A stretch of DNA of 64,000 bases from Proales similis (GCA_019059635.1 JAGVRJ010000001.1:3224001-3288000); one strand, 5' to 3'. Positions 30,757 through 42,885 are shown, counted from the first letter of the stretch. Numbers and translations: made by a program. Notes: generated by a model from the sequence alone, not told the origin.

Positions 30757-33700
30757 ATGCCTGGGACTCGGCGTGGCTTAGTTGCTCCGCAGAACACGTT
30801 CCTCGAGAACATTGTGCGCCGCTGCAATGGCTCGCGTAAGTCTACCAGGCCGTCTAAATCTTCCCTTTGGCATCTGATAGTGTTTAATCAATTAAGATAA
30901 TGCGTTTCTACTTGCCAACGCTCAAATCGTCGACTATCCAATCGTCTATTGCAATGAGGGTTTTACCAACTTGTCAGGCTACCACAAGAGCGATCTGATG
31001 CAGAAAAGCAGCACATGCTCGTTCATGTGGGGCGAGCTAACCGACCAGGGAACCAAAGAGAAAGTCATTCAAGCGTTTCAAAACACACGAACCGAGAACC
31101 TCGAGGTTCTAATTTATAAAAAGAATAGTAAGAGCTTACAGTTTTCTCTACTCGGTCCCAGCGGAGGACGGCAGTTAGGGGAAGCCCAGGTCGCCTCGAT
31201 TGCTCCGCCTGGTGCCTGCACTGCAGTCTCAACCATTTTTCTCATTAGCGCTCCATGGCCCAATTCTCTTGCTTGCTGCTTGTTTTATTCTCGATGCGAA
31301 TTGCGCCGCTTAAGTTGATTAATTTTAAGAAACGCCCATTTGGGTGGCTATGCAAATAGCGCCAGTCACAAACGAAAAGGATGAAGTTGTTCTGTTCTTG
31401 TGCACATTTATGGATATAACGGCCTTCAAACAACCGATCGAGGACGAGTCGGCAAAGGGTGAGAATTGTTGTTCAATATTCGCGCTGCGTCATCTGTCTA
31501 CCTGTTCAAGGCATGAGCAAATTCGCCCGGCTGGCCAAGTCCGTCACAAGAAACAAATCACTGCTGGCCAATTTCAACGCGAGCACCAGTGGCAGCATAA
31601 AAAACAGCAAAAGCGACGCTTCCAAAACATCTCAGTTTTTTCACGTAAGTCGTGTGGATGCACAAGCTCCGACCTTTCTAAGCCAAGCTCCTCCACATAG
31701 TCGATAAATTTCAACGCCGAATTTCTGCCCCAATACAGACAAGAGACGCCGAAAACACCGCCGCACATCATATTGCACTATTGCACGTTCAAGACTATTT
31801 GGGACTGGATAATTCTGCTGCTTACGTTCTACACGTCCGTCTTTGTACCATTTAATGTGGCATTCAAGTCCAAGACCATGGACGACGTGCCCTTGTTAGT
31901 CGTCGATAGCATAGTCGATGTAGTCTTCTTTCTCGACATTGTGCTTAATTTTCACACCACATACGTCAGCCAGACCGGTGAGGTCATATCGGATCCAAGG
32001 CTTATTCGCCTCAACTATCTCAAGAGTTGGTTTGTAATCGACCTCCTTTCCTGCTTGCCCTACGACATATTCAACGCGTTTCAGGACGCCGAAGATGTAA
32101 GTGTTCGCCCCGGTTCTCGTTCCACCCGACGCCAGCTCATTCTTGCTTCTTGCAGCGCTATGGCAGCATGTTCAGTGCTCTAAAAGTAGTTCGACTTCTG
32201 AGGCTTGGACGTGTGGTGCGAAAATTGGACAACTATCTTGAATACGGTGCTGCTGTCCTACTTTTGCTCATCTGCGTGTTTGTCCTAATCGCTCACTGTA
32301 AGACCTTTCATTCACTCTCTTTGTCTCTGTTTTGAAACGCGCCATTTGCTGAGACTGCTGCTTTCTTTTTCAAAGGGTTTGCATGCATTTGGTACACAAT
32401 CGGCTATCATGAGGTGCATGGTCCGGGCCAGAGTCGGGTGAGTTTAAATTACACATTTTTGTTGTCACATTAGTTGAAGAAAATAACTAAAAGCTCGACT
32501 ACGGCTGGCTCACTGCACTCGACAAACTGAGTGGACGCAACTGCCTAAGTCACTTGTACAACAGCTCAGACTTTTCGCCCGAATGTCGCAAATCTGCCTA
32601 CATCACGGCCCTCTACTACACAATGACTTCGCTGACCAGTATCGGCTTTGGAAATGTGTCGGCCGGCACTGACCTTGAGAAAGTGTTCACCATCGCAATG
32701 ATGCTCGTCGGCTGTAAGCGTCACTTTTTCCATCCAAAATCATCCCCGCCGTTCTAATCTGGTGCGATTGAAAGCTCTGCTCTATGCCACTATATTCGGT
32801 AATGTGACCACAATATTCACGCAAATGTATTCGGCGACCGCTCGCTACCATGAGATGCTCAACAGCATTCGTGAGTTCATGAAGCTTCACGACATGCCCA
32901 AGCAGCTTCAAGAGCGCGTCATGGACTACGTGGTCTCAACATGGGCAATCACAAAAGGCATAGACACGTCCAAAGTGCTCAACTACTGTCCCAAAGATAT
33001 GAAAGCCGACATTTGCGTTCATCTCAATCGAAAAGTGTTCGACGAACATCCGGCCTTTCGTCTGGCCAGTGACGGCTGTCTTAGAGCGTTGGCAATTCAC
33101 TTTACCACAAACCACAGTGCGCCCGGCGACATAATCTACCACAGCGGCGAGAGTCTTGACTTTTTGTGTTTTATCGCCAGCGGCTCGTTGGAGGTCATTC
33201 AGGACGACGAGGTGGTCGCCATACTCAGCAAGGGCGATGTATTTGGCGATGTGTTCTGGAAGGAGCACACTGTCGGTCAGGCGGCGGCCAATGTCAGGGC
33301 ATTGACCTACTGCGATTTGCATACAATCAGGCGCGAGCATTTACTCGAGGTGCTCTCGTTCTATCACGGCTTTGCCAATTCCTTCTCGCGCAACATGGTT
33401 CTCACGTACAATCTCAGACATCGCATGATATTCCGCAAGCTGTCCGACGTGCGGAGAGAGCAAGAGCTGGCCAGCCGGAGTAAGAATGTTCCAAGCGAAC
33501 AAGCCGAAACAATGAGCAACAACAGTGCAATAAAGAAACTCTTGTCAAAGCTGAGAAAGAGAAGCTTTGACTCACGTGGCGACGTCGAAGGCTCATCCGC
33601 TGATCTAAACAACAAAGATCAATTCTCGCTTGCATCGATAAACTCAACGCCAACCACAGGGCCCAAGGCCATAGCTGCCGCTCCGCACTCAGGAGGACAT

Positions 33701-35103
33701 AATCGAACTAGCAGTGGTCAACTATTTCCGTCGAGTATCTCGGCGACCAAACTGGTGACCATTACTGAGAGAACAGAGCCTAAAAAGAACAGTCCGAAGC
33801 GAAAGATTCCGGTATTGCCGCCGCTGAGCGAAGCCACTTCGGTCAAGCAGAAGTGGAGCATTCTGCTCAGCAAAGCCAAGGGCGGTGTCGAGAATATCCC
33901 AAAAGCGTTTTGGCCATGTAACAGTGAGCTGACAGACAGCGTCGCATCCGGATTGAATGAACTCAAAGAGCCAGCCGTCGAAGGCAAGTGATTTTCTTCT
34001 TCTTTTTTCCTATCGATTTGGAATAGTTCCTAAAATTGAGAATTTTTAAATGTTTAGAGCCAAACGAGAATCAGCCATTACTGAGTAGGCCATCCACTCC
34101 GCGTATCGACTCGGTGCCGACAATACTTGAGAACTCACGGCCAATAGAGACACAGCAGTACGATGCCGAACTTGATTATTTGCTGTCTCAGACGACTGGC
34201 GGCGCGGCTACTGCTGCGATTTCCACCCGCGCCGAGCAGTCGTCGTTGATTAAAGGCGATCTGAATCATTTGTTTGATAATTTGATCAGATACCGAGAAC
34301 AAGTGAAACACAATATGGACATTTTGAACGAAAAAATGAGAAAAATAGACGACGCAATTGCAAACACGCTTCGGTCGGTGACATCGGCCGACTCGGGAAA
34401 AAGCAACAACGACAACGCCAGGAGCAATCAGGACGCAGTCTTTCCGAAAAATCGCTTTATCGAAAATCAAACCGGCTTTTACAACACTTCTTCCTGTTCA
34501 TACTCCTTTGAATTGAACAGCAATCTTCAACTGTCTCAGATGGGCAGCAATATTCACACCAGTCCAACTTACGAGATCGGCACCGGCCTCTTGTTGGCGC
34601 AGTCACCAATCGATATGATTCATTTGTCTGGCCGCGGTAGCACCAAAGTAGTGGAGAAGCAAGCTCAGTCTAGTCAGCGTAAAGGCTCAGAGGAGAGGAG
34701 CGCGGCTGGTGGTGGCATCTTTAACAGCAAACTAACGGTCATGGGTAATCAGCCTGGTGAAGCAGACAAATCGCGATCGCCAAGAGGAGGACGCAGATCG
34801 AAGCTGTCCGATTTGGCCATGAGCAACGCGTCCGCTATCGCCCAAGCGGTCGAAGGGGCCAGTGCAATATTAAGCAAAGTTCCGGGCCGCACCGCGTCCA
34901 ATTACAACATGAACATAATTCCAAGCGAAGTAGAAATGTCCGGCTTGACAGCGTCCACTTCTGAATATGCGATCAAGAGCGAAATAAAACGAAAGAGCTC
35001 TCGATCTCGTGACCGATCTCAGCGGCACTCGGACTCAAGGCCAAGAAGTCGCTCCAAAAAGCCGACCGACTCTTCTCGAGCAGAAAAAGAGGACCAGGTC
35101 TGA
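30757..35103 (+). CDS. eag: EAG-type voltage-gated potassium channel (KCNH1/5 class)
   Basis: Ten exons give 1215 residues: 30757-30835, 30897-31127, 31330-31458, 31511-31644, 31701-32096, 32156-32297, 32376-32437, 32494-32713, 32775-33983 and 34058-35103. The PAS cap starts [18 protein letters not shown], followed by the PAS domain ([30 protein letters not shown]). S1 follows ([14 protein letters not shown]), then S2-S3, and S4 is [17 protein letters not shown]. The pore carries the selectivity filter SIGFGN. The S6/C-linker has [14 protein letters not shown], and the cyclic-nucleotide-binding homology domain has [12 protein letters not shown] and [13 protein letters not shown] long Ser/Arg-rich tail ends in RS repeats. 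It sets neuronal excitability at the plasma membrane. The last intron begins with GC (AAG|GCAAGT at 33984) and is the only way to keep frame. Several acceptors end in AAG. Confidence 0.96.
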
Positions 35104-35450
35104 TTGATTGCTCGGTCATTTTACTTTATATTTTGTTCTTGTTTTGATTTTTACTTTTATTGACTTCTTTGGCTTCTTTAACTCATCGGAATGTTGAAAA
35201 TTTCACACACACGCACACTCTCTCTCTCATCACGAAGCGAATGAACTGCGCGAATTGAATTCATTCGACTTTTTCGCCCATATCGTTGTCTCTCTTGCTA
35301 TTTTTCTACTCGCTTTATCTTTACTTTTTATTCATAATAATCAATAAACGGTAACACAAAGCTCTTGTTCGTCTTGTCAAATTAAAAAGAGAAGAAGTGG
35401 ATGTCCGAGAGCCGGCTGCTATTTGAGTTGAAGAGCTGACCTTGGTCAAA
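35104..35450. other. 3' UTRs between EAG and the lectin-like gene
   Basis: 347 bp between convergent genes. A CT/CA-rich tract lies near 35205-35226, and an AATAAA for the minus-strand gene near 35328. Confidence 0.5.
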
Positions 35451-38400
35451 TCATAGCCCTGGCGGAAGAAAATGAACAAATTCGATTCGAACTTGATCAG
35501 TGTCAGCTTGTAACCTACCATACTCGCAGATATAGTGCAAAGTAGTAGTTTGGGCTCGATCGTTAAAACAGCCTCCCGCTGAAGGAGTGAATTGCACAAA
35601 GTCTTCTATTCCGCCGCTGTCGTTCGGTTCACCTTGAAATTTGTTTGATCAGAAATCTGGGCAAATGAGCTGAGAGACCGACTCGCTTCACCTGTGCACC
35701 ACAAAATGCTCAGCAATGTATTGGGCGAGTGATTGTACCAGTAAAATGTTCGGGCTGCGTTGGCCAAAGCTCCGACCTTAAAGAGGTAAGGCGAATCAAT
35801 TGCTTCGCGCTGGTCGATTTAACAAAAAATGAGTCATTTTACCCAGTAGCTTCGGACATTGCCTGACCAGCTCGTAATGAGTGCCATCTCAAACGTGTTT
35901 CTGATTGAGATGAGCTCGGCACCGCTAGCTAGACATCTAGTTCGTGAATCGGTCCAACTGTACTGGTTTGTGTTGTCGACCAAATAGCATCGGTTTGTGA
36001 TCGAGTGCGCGCTATTGCCAATACTAGAGCCGTGTCCACTCGTATATCCAGCTGGACAAGCAGTGCAGTTCTGGGCCGCAACCGACCAGTAACTAAATAA
36101 CCAGCCGATCTTAGTCTTGCTCTCAGAGTCCTGCATTTCTTCACAAACACTTACTAGGGAACCACACTTTGATAGTTTTCGCATTGGCAAGTCAATCCAG
36201 CCGCCGCATTGCAGACCAGACTCCGAGCTAGTCAAGACAATTAAAAAACAGGCATTCGATGCAGACGGACAACTAATTACGGCTCGATGGCATGCAAGGC
36301 GTGTCTCCACAATATTGGTCGTGACTGGCGCGAGGCACTTTTCATTTAATCATTAGCGCCGGCCTTGGCATTTCAGCAAAGAGAAGACAAGGTTACAGCA
36401 AGCGTTGAATGTTGAATTGTAGTAGCGGTCGTATGGGCATCTAGAATTCAAATTTCAATCAGCACAGTTCTAGATTGATCGGTTGAACTGTGGTCCTCTT
36501 ACGTGCAAGCGTTCAGATAACAGTAAAGGAAAGCATAGTCCTGGCACATCTCGTGGAATGTGCAGTACGAGGTGATTGGCAGCTTTTGTCCTGAATTGTT
36601 AAGTGAAGAGGCAAGCACACGAGAAGCTCATTTCGAGTTTAGATTTACTGCACAGTTGAGCTGTTGGATCCCAGTATTGAGTGGCAGGGCATCTAAAATC
36701 GATCGAGCGGTGAGTTTTGCTCTTTGTTTGTTTAACTCGGCAAATGAATCAGCTCACAAGCAGGTTCCGTTGTTCCAGCAGATAAGGCCATTGTAGTCCT
36801 CGCACATGCCATTCGGAAGTCCTTCAACGGTCGTACTGCATCCGTTCACTCCATATGTCCTCTTGTCAGCTAAGTTCGTTTGTCAGCTTAGGGCCAACCA
36901 AATCAGTGAGAGTTGATTCATACCACAAGTAGATCCTGTCCAATACCGATCGGTCGGGCATCTGTCGATTGTTGGCTCATTCAAGTGCAACAAAGAATGA
37001 GGCGTTCTACTTACTGGCAGGTCCAAGTGTTGGCAGTGAACGGTGTTGCCAAGCAGACCAAGTTTATGTTGTTGTTGCACTGGGGATTGTTGTTCACGGT
37101 TGTTTCGTACAGACAAGCCACTCCGTAGCCCAGTTTGTTGACTTAAAGCAGCTCACTAATGAAGATTCATCGCCCAAGTCAATGACTAATTCACTGACCG
37201 CACGAGTCCGAGTTCCAGTATCGCGCGTTAGAACTGCATCTGTAAGCAAACGGTTCATTCAAGGCTTTTTTAAGTCAAATCTCTAAAACAAAGCAATAAA
37301 CCGACCTGCAAACGCCTCCGGTGCAAGTGAGGCCTTTGCTACTGTAGCACTGCTGGTTCGGATAGCCGGCATAGCCGACTGTACAGCTCTCCATGAACAA
37401 GTACTGTGTGACTGATCAAATTCAAATTGATTAGACGCAGCGTGAGAGCCCTGTTTGTGAGAAGCAGATCACCGACCACAGTAGCCCAGAGTGAGATCCC
37501 AGAACATGTTTGCCGGACAGCTAATGTTTTGGTTCAAAGCGAAAGAGTTTTAGTTGAATCGAAATGTGACACTCACAGACAAAGGCCGCCCTGGCATGTT
37601 AAGCCGTTGTAGTCTTCGCATCTTTGACAATCATTAGACAAGCAGGCAATCATTCGGAGAGAAAGGCAAACTCTCACTCGTAAGTGTTTGTGCATCCAAC
37701 GCTGATCGTGCGCTTGTCCCCTTTTTTTCTCAGACTCGAACAATTCCTTCAAGCTCGAAAAGAAGCCAAGAAGCTTACGGCAAATGTTTGACACTGGGTC
37801 CCAGAATTCGCCTGGATCGCACCTGAAGCAGATTGGCTAAATTTTGGGCGCGATCTGATTAGACAGTGTTGAAATAGTTACGCGCAAATGAGCAAATCAG
37901 GGTCACATGTAAGACCTCTGTCCGTCCTGCACTGTACGTTTTGAATGCATGCTGTTCCGTTCAAGTGCCTCGCGACTCAAAGCAACGCAACTATTAAGAG
38001 AAACGGCCCTAGAGTGTGGTAGAGTGCCTTAGGGTTACCACAAGTGTTGGAATTCCAATAGCGCTGGCCATTGCAGCTAGAAAGCATTTACAGAACAAAT
38101 GCGCTCATTTGAGATTGGAAGGGTTCTCACATGCACTTTCGCCAAGTTGGGTGGCAATAGAGGTATTTGCTTGTGTCGCATCCCGAGGCGAACGCCGTGT
38201 TGTCGCAAGACAATCCGCTGATTAGCAAGCTCTGACAAGCAGTGCCGTTGAAAAAGTAGCCGGTCGGACAAGCGCATATTGAACCGGCGCCACAAACAAG
38301 TCCTTGGGTGTCGTCGCATTGAATGGTGCCCGCGCAAGACTCTCCGTTGTAAGCCTTTCGAACTTGAAATGCTCTCAGTTGGACGTTGAGTTCATAGCAG

Positions 38401-39549
38401 AGTGGAAATGAACTCGCTTACCGCATGCAGCCGAGTTCCAGTAAAATGTTGAATTGCACACGCAAGTGTTAGATCCTCCGACATCGCAGTAGAGCGATAG
38501 GTCCTGGCGGCATTGAGTCGAGTTGGTGCAAGCGACGCCGTTCAAGAACTGCGCCTCACAAGTCAAAGTGACTCCGTTCCAGTAAAAGTTGTTTATGCAC
38601 ATGCAAATGTAAACGTCTTGGCCAGTCAGAGTGCACTGAAGCTGTTTAGTAGTGTCACAGCCGGCAGTTATTGTGCAGTTCTCAAGATAGGACGAAACAG
38701 TCTCTTAAATTGCACGGCAACGTCGAACAGGACGACAAAATGCGATTTTGTTGAACTTACTGCAACTGGTCCCGTTCCAGTATAAAGGGTACTCGCAAGT
38801 GCAACTTCCAGCGGGGCAAGTGAGCCCGGTGTCGAGGACGCATTGACTGGCACTTGTGCATCCCGCTTGGTTGTAAGTGTATCGGAACTCTTTCAAAGTG
38901 AAAGTTTACTAGAAAGGAGAGTGCTGCAAGTTGGAGGGGGTGCCTACGACAAATGTTATTCGTTGTGCTCCAAAAGTAATCGTAGCTGCATTCACAAGTC
39001 TGAGAGCCATCGCTCTTATGAAAGCAGTAGAGCCGGTAGCCGCACTGATCGTTGTTCTCACACGATTGGCCTTGCGTGTGCTTGGTCTCTATTTGAAGAG
39101 TGTTTTAGCTCTGAATTGAAATTCGATTAACCACTAAGAGGCCTACGACAGGTCAATCCGTTGTAGTAGTCCGTTTCCAGACAGTCGCACACACCGAACC
39201 GACAGTAAAGATTGTCGCTCGACGAGCAGTCCGATGACGAATAGCAATAGTCGCCGTAAAGCGAAGGATCTTTAGGTTCAATATGTGGCAGATAATTTCT
39301 TTAAGACAGTTAAAAACCGACTCGCTTACAAGCTGATCTGATTGCGATGCCGACTCCGAATCCGATTCCGATCAGCACAACAAGGCCGACCAGATTGACG
39401 AGCACGAAAATGACCCAGGGCTGGATTTCAAAGCGACTTTTGAACGCGCTGCTCTCAGCCGTGTTGTGTCCATGGTTTTCCACTTGATATTCGTAGATAT
39501 TTGTTCGCGCCACTTTGGGATCGCTGATGTTTATGACCGGGGCGTCCAT
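35451..39549 (-). CDS. Type II membrane protein: cysteine-rich module array plus C-type lectin domain
   Basis: About 26 exons with ~50-bp introns yield roughly 900 residues; I checked that phases agree along the whole chain. Exon 1 (39549-39330) has a cytoplasmic N-terminus and one membrane helix (WVIFVLVNLVGLVVLIGIGF), with no signal peptide: type II topology. Exons 2-22 code about a dozen modules of the pattern C..x..C..GLxC..GxCxC...YWNG..C, for example TCPAGSCTCEYPLYWNGTSC. In the middle of the gene each module is split over two exons with alternating phases 1-2 and 2-1. The last exons (36092-35843, 35776-35692, 35632-35519, 35458-35451) code a C-type lectin domain: WTDSRTRCLASGAELISI, WCTGEPNDSGG and ALHYICEYG-like end (TTLHYICEYG). 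The EPN motif is the calcium/mannose-type signature, but WND is replaced by CFND. A cell-surface glycan receptor or adhesion protein is likely. Confidence 0.83.
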
Positions 39550-40268
39550 TTACGGTCTCGATGCCTTAAACGACGAGCAGCAGGAATCTCAATTTTCTCG
39601 ACAGTCGTTCTGTTTGCGAAAAAATGCGTCTTTCTTGAGTCTGTGGGAGAAATAAATGGATTTCGGCCAAATAAAAGCAATTTAATGCAATCAAATGTAA
39701 ACCGAAACCATTTCAGTTTACACTTGAAGGAGACTCTGGCTAATGTTGATTGAAATCTAGAAAAGTCTCTTTTAATTCGAGTCAAGTGCTTCATTGCGCA
39801 TTAGCTTGCCAATGTTTGTAATGCGCTCACTCTCAATGTTGACGAGAAAATTAATTAAATTGCATCCTATCCGAAAAGGATTTCGCTCTCTGTTGCCCCT
39901 TGTTGTCATTTAAATTCTCTCAAATTGATTTCGCAAAATCTAAATTGAGCAATCAAACTATTGAAAAGTGGGTGTTGCTTTCGAGTCAAGTTTGAACGCC
40001 TTGGTCGCATGAAGACAACTTGTTGGTCGTATGAAGACAACTTGTTGGTCGTGTGAATACCGCCCTAATTATGAACGGATCGCTAGTACACGTGCACAAT
40101 AGCCTGAATGATTATGCGTGCTTTCTAGCAACTGGCCATTCTTCTCAAGCGAAATGCCAGTTTGAGACTGGATTTATCCACTTTAGACGTTCGTGGCCAA
40201 GAGGCGGTTTCATTCACTCGTCTAAAAGCAAACAAGCAGTGCGAACGTTTTCTACTTCTAACACACTC
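39550..40268. other. Divergent region between the lectin-like gene and GPS2
   Basis: 719 bp. It contains a short tandem repeat (annotated separately). An open frame from 40053 runs into GPS2 but lacks conserved sequence before 40269. Confidence 0.45.
40001..40059. repeat. 22-bp minisatellite, 2.7 copies
   Basis: Unit TTGGTCGCATGAAGACAACT plus TG at 40001-40022, a second copy at 40023-40044 (one change, C to T), and a partial third copy from 40045. It lies about 210 bp before the GPS2 start. Confidence 0.85.
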
Positions 40269-41637
40269 ATGCCAGAAGTATTGATGGAGCGAAGGAACCT
40301 TGGCATAGAGACACACGAGGCGCTCAAGCGCTATATAATGCGCGAGAGACGCCGTAAAAAGGAACAGGAAGAAGCGAACGAAGAGAAGCTAAAAGAGCAA
40401 CTGGTAATGTCTTGCTTCATCGATGCATTGACGTAACTTCATATTCATACTCTGACGATCGGTGTAGAAGAAGGCCGAGATCAACACTCAATCGCTAGAG
40501 TCAGTCAAGGTCCAAATAGGTGACATAGAACAAAGACTTGAAGGACTTCAAGGGGTATGTTGCATAAATTTCGGTTGAATTCGTCTTGAGCGCTCTTCTA
40601 ATGAGACACGGCCTTTGCAGAGAAAGCAAGACTTGTTCAATCAGCTAAAGAAGGTGCTGAACGAGGAGACATGCTTGAAACGAGCGAATAGAATGGCCGC
40701 ACTAGAGCCCGCTGTCTCTGCACCACCTCAGATGGTGAACCAGGTTCAAACAATGGGCCCGCTCATTCATCCGATGCCAGTGAGCAATCGTCCGCAAACC
40801 AATTCAGCTACGCCCAGCAAATTACCACAACCACAGGCGCCCTACCCTAATCTGCCCATGCCGGGTTCTAATCCACTGCTCGCTGCAGCGCCTCGATTTA
40901 TGCCGCCGTCTGGCTCTGGGCCGAGCATGCCGCCAACAAATTTGTGGATGCCGCCCCATCACCGACACATGAGTCCGTCGAACCCGCCCGCGCACATGAC
41001 ATCGCCGCGCAATCATGCACCGTACAAACGACTTCGCTCTCCCTCGCCGTCTTCTTTACCAACGCATCTTGCTCAATTCGGATTCTCGCAGGCAGCCAAA
41101 TCGCCTCGTTTCACCGATCGGTCGCCTCCGCCCACACACAAACCGTCGAGTGCCACTACTCCTAGCTCGGGTAAAAAGCCAAGGCCGTCAGGCAGTGAGT
41201 CGTCCCATCGTGAACAGCGAAGTCGAACGCCAACACTGCAGCATGGTGGGCAGTCCGTGCAAGTGCCGCCCCAACTTTCGGCGTTTAATCCACTCCTGAA
41301 CTCTCGGCCAGGACCGTCCAGGCAATCACCGACGCCAAAGAAGACAAATCATCAACCAATGTCGCCAAGACACTCGCCCATGAACAGACCGGCTTTAAAT
41401 CCGCCCATGCCTCCTGGAATGGCTCCCCATCTGGCGCCCTATTTCGGCATGCTCTCGCCAGAGCAAATGCAAAAGCTTCTATTTCAACAGCCGCCGCACA
41501 CACAAATGCAGATTATCAGCGCGGCTATGGCAGCCACGGCCCAGTCTCTGCAGTCGGGCTCGAATCCAAACGCAAACCTAATGGGCGGCTTTCCGATCAG
41601 ACCGCCGAGTTCCAATTTGCCACATCCTCCCTACTAG
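40269..41637 (+). CDS. GPS2: GPS2 homologue, NCoR/SMRT-HDAC3 complex subunit
   Basis: Three exons, 40269-40403, 40468-40554 and 40621-41637, all phase 0, give 412 residues. The start MPEVLMERRNLG aligns with the vertebrate GPS2 start, followed by ALKRYIMRERRRKKEQEEAN (compare ALHRHIMMERERKRQEEE) and a coiled coil ending DLFNQLKKVLNEET (compare QLFLQLKKVLHEEE). This N-terminal coiled coil is the part that binds NCoR/SMRT and TBL1 in the corepressor complex. The rest is a Pro/Ser/Met-rich disordered region, as in other GPS2 proteins. GPS2 restrains inflammatory and JNK signalling and also acts in mitochondria-to-nucleus signalling in mammals. A TGTAAATA motif overlapping AATAAA marks the 3' end at 41708-41717, only 136 bp before the ING start. 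Confidence 0.88.
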
Positions 41638-41707
41638 TCAACTTGGCCAGCGGAACCGATCTAGTTTTGATTTATTTATCTATCTAGCTTAGCTGATCGT
41701 TTTGAGC

Positions 41708-41717
41708 TGTAAATAAA
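41708..41717 (+). terminator. GPS2 poly(A) region: UGUA motif fused to AATAAA
   Basis: TGTAAATAAA combines a UGUAAAUA (PUF or CFIm-type) site with the poly(A) hexamer, 71 bp after the stop codon. The same string occurs after ING. Confidence 0.6.
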
Positions 41718-41852
41718 ACGCTTGCGAATGCGCCTGTGATTGTGCCAAGTTTGTTTGCTCAGCCGTCGCAGGATTTAATCTGTCTGCCGCAGACCCAATG
41801 AGCCATTTGTTTCGTCAATTCTCGCCGCCTTTTTTTTTTCAACAGGGCGAGC

Positions 41853-42791
41853 ATGAATTCGCATCCGTATTTGGACCAGTACCTTGACAGTAAGTGTCAT
41901 GATTAAGCTGATTTGCATGAATTTTGGACAGACTCTTCTAAAGACTTGGACAACCTTCCTCCCGAATTGAATCGAAACTTCAAACTCATTCAAGAGTTGG
42001 ACCTCACTGTGCGTGACTTGCTGGTTGAAATCGATCGACTTAAAGAGGAGTACATTGGCGAGATACGCTCGTACGATGACGAGACCCGAGTGGCCAAAAT
42101 GAATCTGATCGAATCCAAATACAGCCGGTGCCGTCAGCTGAGCGACGAAAAAGTGCAAATTGCCAATCAAACCTACGAAATGGTAAGTTCAATTGCAATT
42201 TTGAGATTGCAAGCAACGCCATTCTCAAGTTTTGCTCAAGGTCGATCGACACATCAGACGTTTGGACACAGACTTGGCTCGATTCGAAGGCGAAATAAAA
42301 GAACGAGCAAGACAACGAGGCGAAGTGTACGAAAGCGTAAATGACTTGAGTCTCATGAACACGTCCACAATTGCCAACAGTTCGGTGTGCGCATCGCCCA
42401 ATCCGGCCGAGAGTTCAAAACGCGGCAAGAAAAAGAAGGCCGAGAAGAGCCAAATAGCGTAAGAACGAGACTTGACTTGTTCAATCTTTGAAAGCTGGTT
42501 TAACGATGGTCAATTTTAAATTGAAATTTAAGAGAAGAGGAGAAACCATCGCTTCCAATAAGCTCGCTGGCACTTACACTTGCTCAACCGGCCGACGTCC
42601 TTGACATGCCAGTTGATCCGAACGAGCCTACTTACTGCATCTGCCAGCAAGTGTCCTACGGTCAAATGATCGGCTGCGACAACAACGAATGTCCCATAGA
42701 ATGGTTCCACTTCGGCTGTGTTGGCCTCACAGCGAATCCAAAGGGAAAATGGTACTGTCCGGTGTGCACCGAGAAGCGAAAACAAAAGTAA
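41853..42791 (+). CDS. ING4/5: ING4/5 homologue, PHD-finger chromatin reader
   Basis: Four exons, 41853-41889, 41932-42182, 42241-42458 and 42533-42791, give 254 residues, the usual ING4/5 length. The N-terminal ING helical domain begins [20 protein letters not shown] and includes [20 protein letters not shown] and [17 protein letters not shown] basic Lys-rich stretch ([10 protein letters not shown]) acts as a nuclear signal. The C-terminal PHD finger is complete: [20 protein letters not shown] then [10 protein letters not shown] and WYCPVC, a C4HC3 zinc array. The Tyr, Asp and Trp that cage H3K4me3 are present. ING4/5 bring HBO1 or MOZ/MORF acetyltransferases to active promoters. Each intron is 40-75 bp. 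The gene follows GPS2 by 215 bp on the same strand, but both have their own AATAAA, so a shared transcript is not needed. Confidence 0.95.
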
Positions 42792-42875
42792 CTCAAAGTC
42801 ACTCGTCATCTGGTCCTTCTGAGCCTCTTAACTCATTAAACTGCGAATAATCTCAATTTCAACTCTGGTGTTGGC

Positions 42876-42885
42876 TGTAAATAAA
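42876..42885 (+). terminator. ING poly(A) region: UGUA motif fused to AATAAA
   Basis: TGTAAATAAA lies 85 bp after the ING stop codon, the same composite as after GPS2. A second AATAAA follows at about 42892. Confidence 0.6.
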
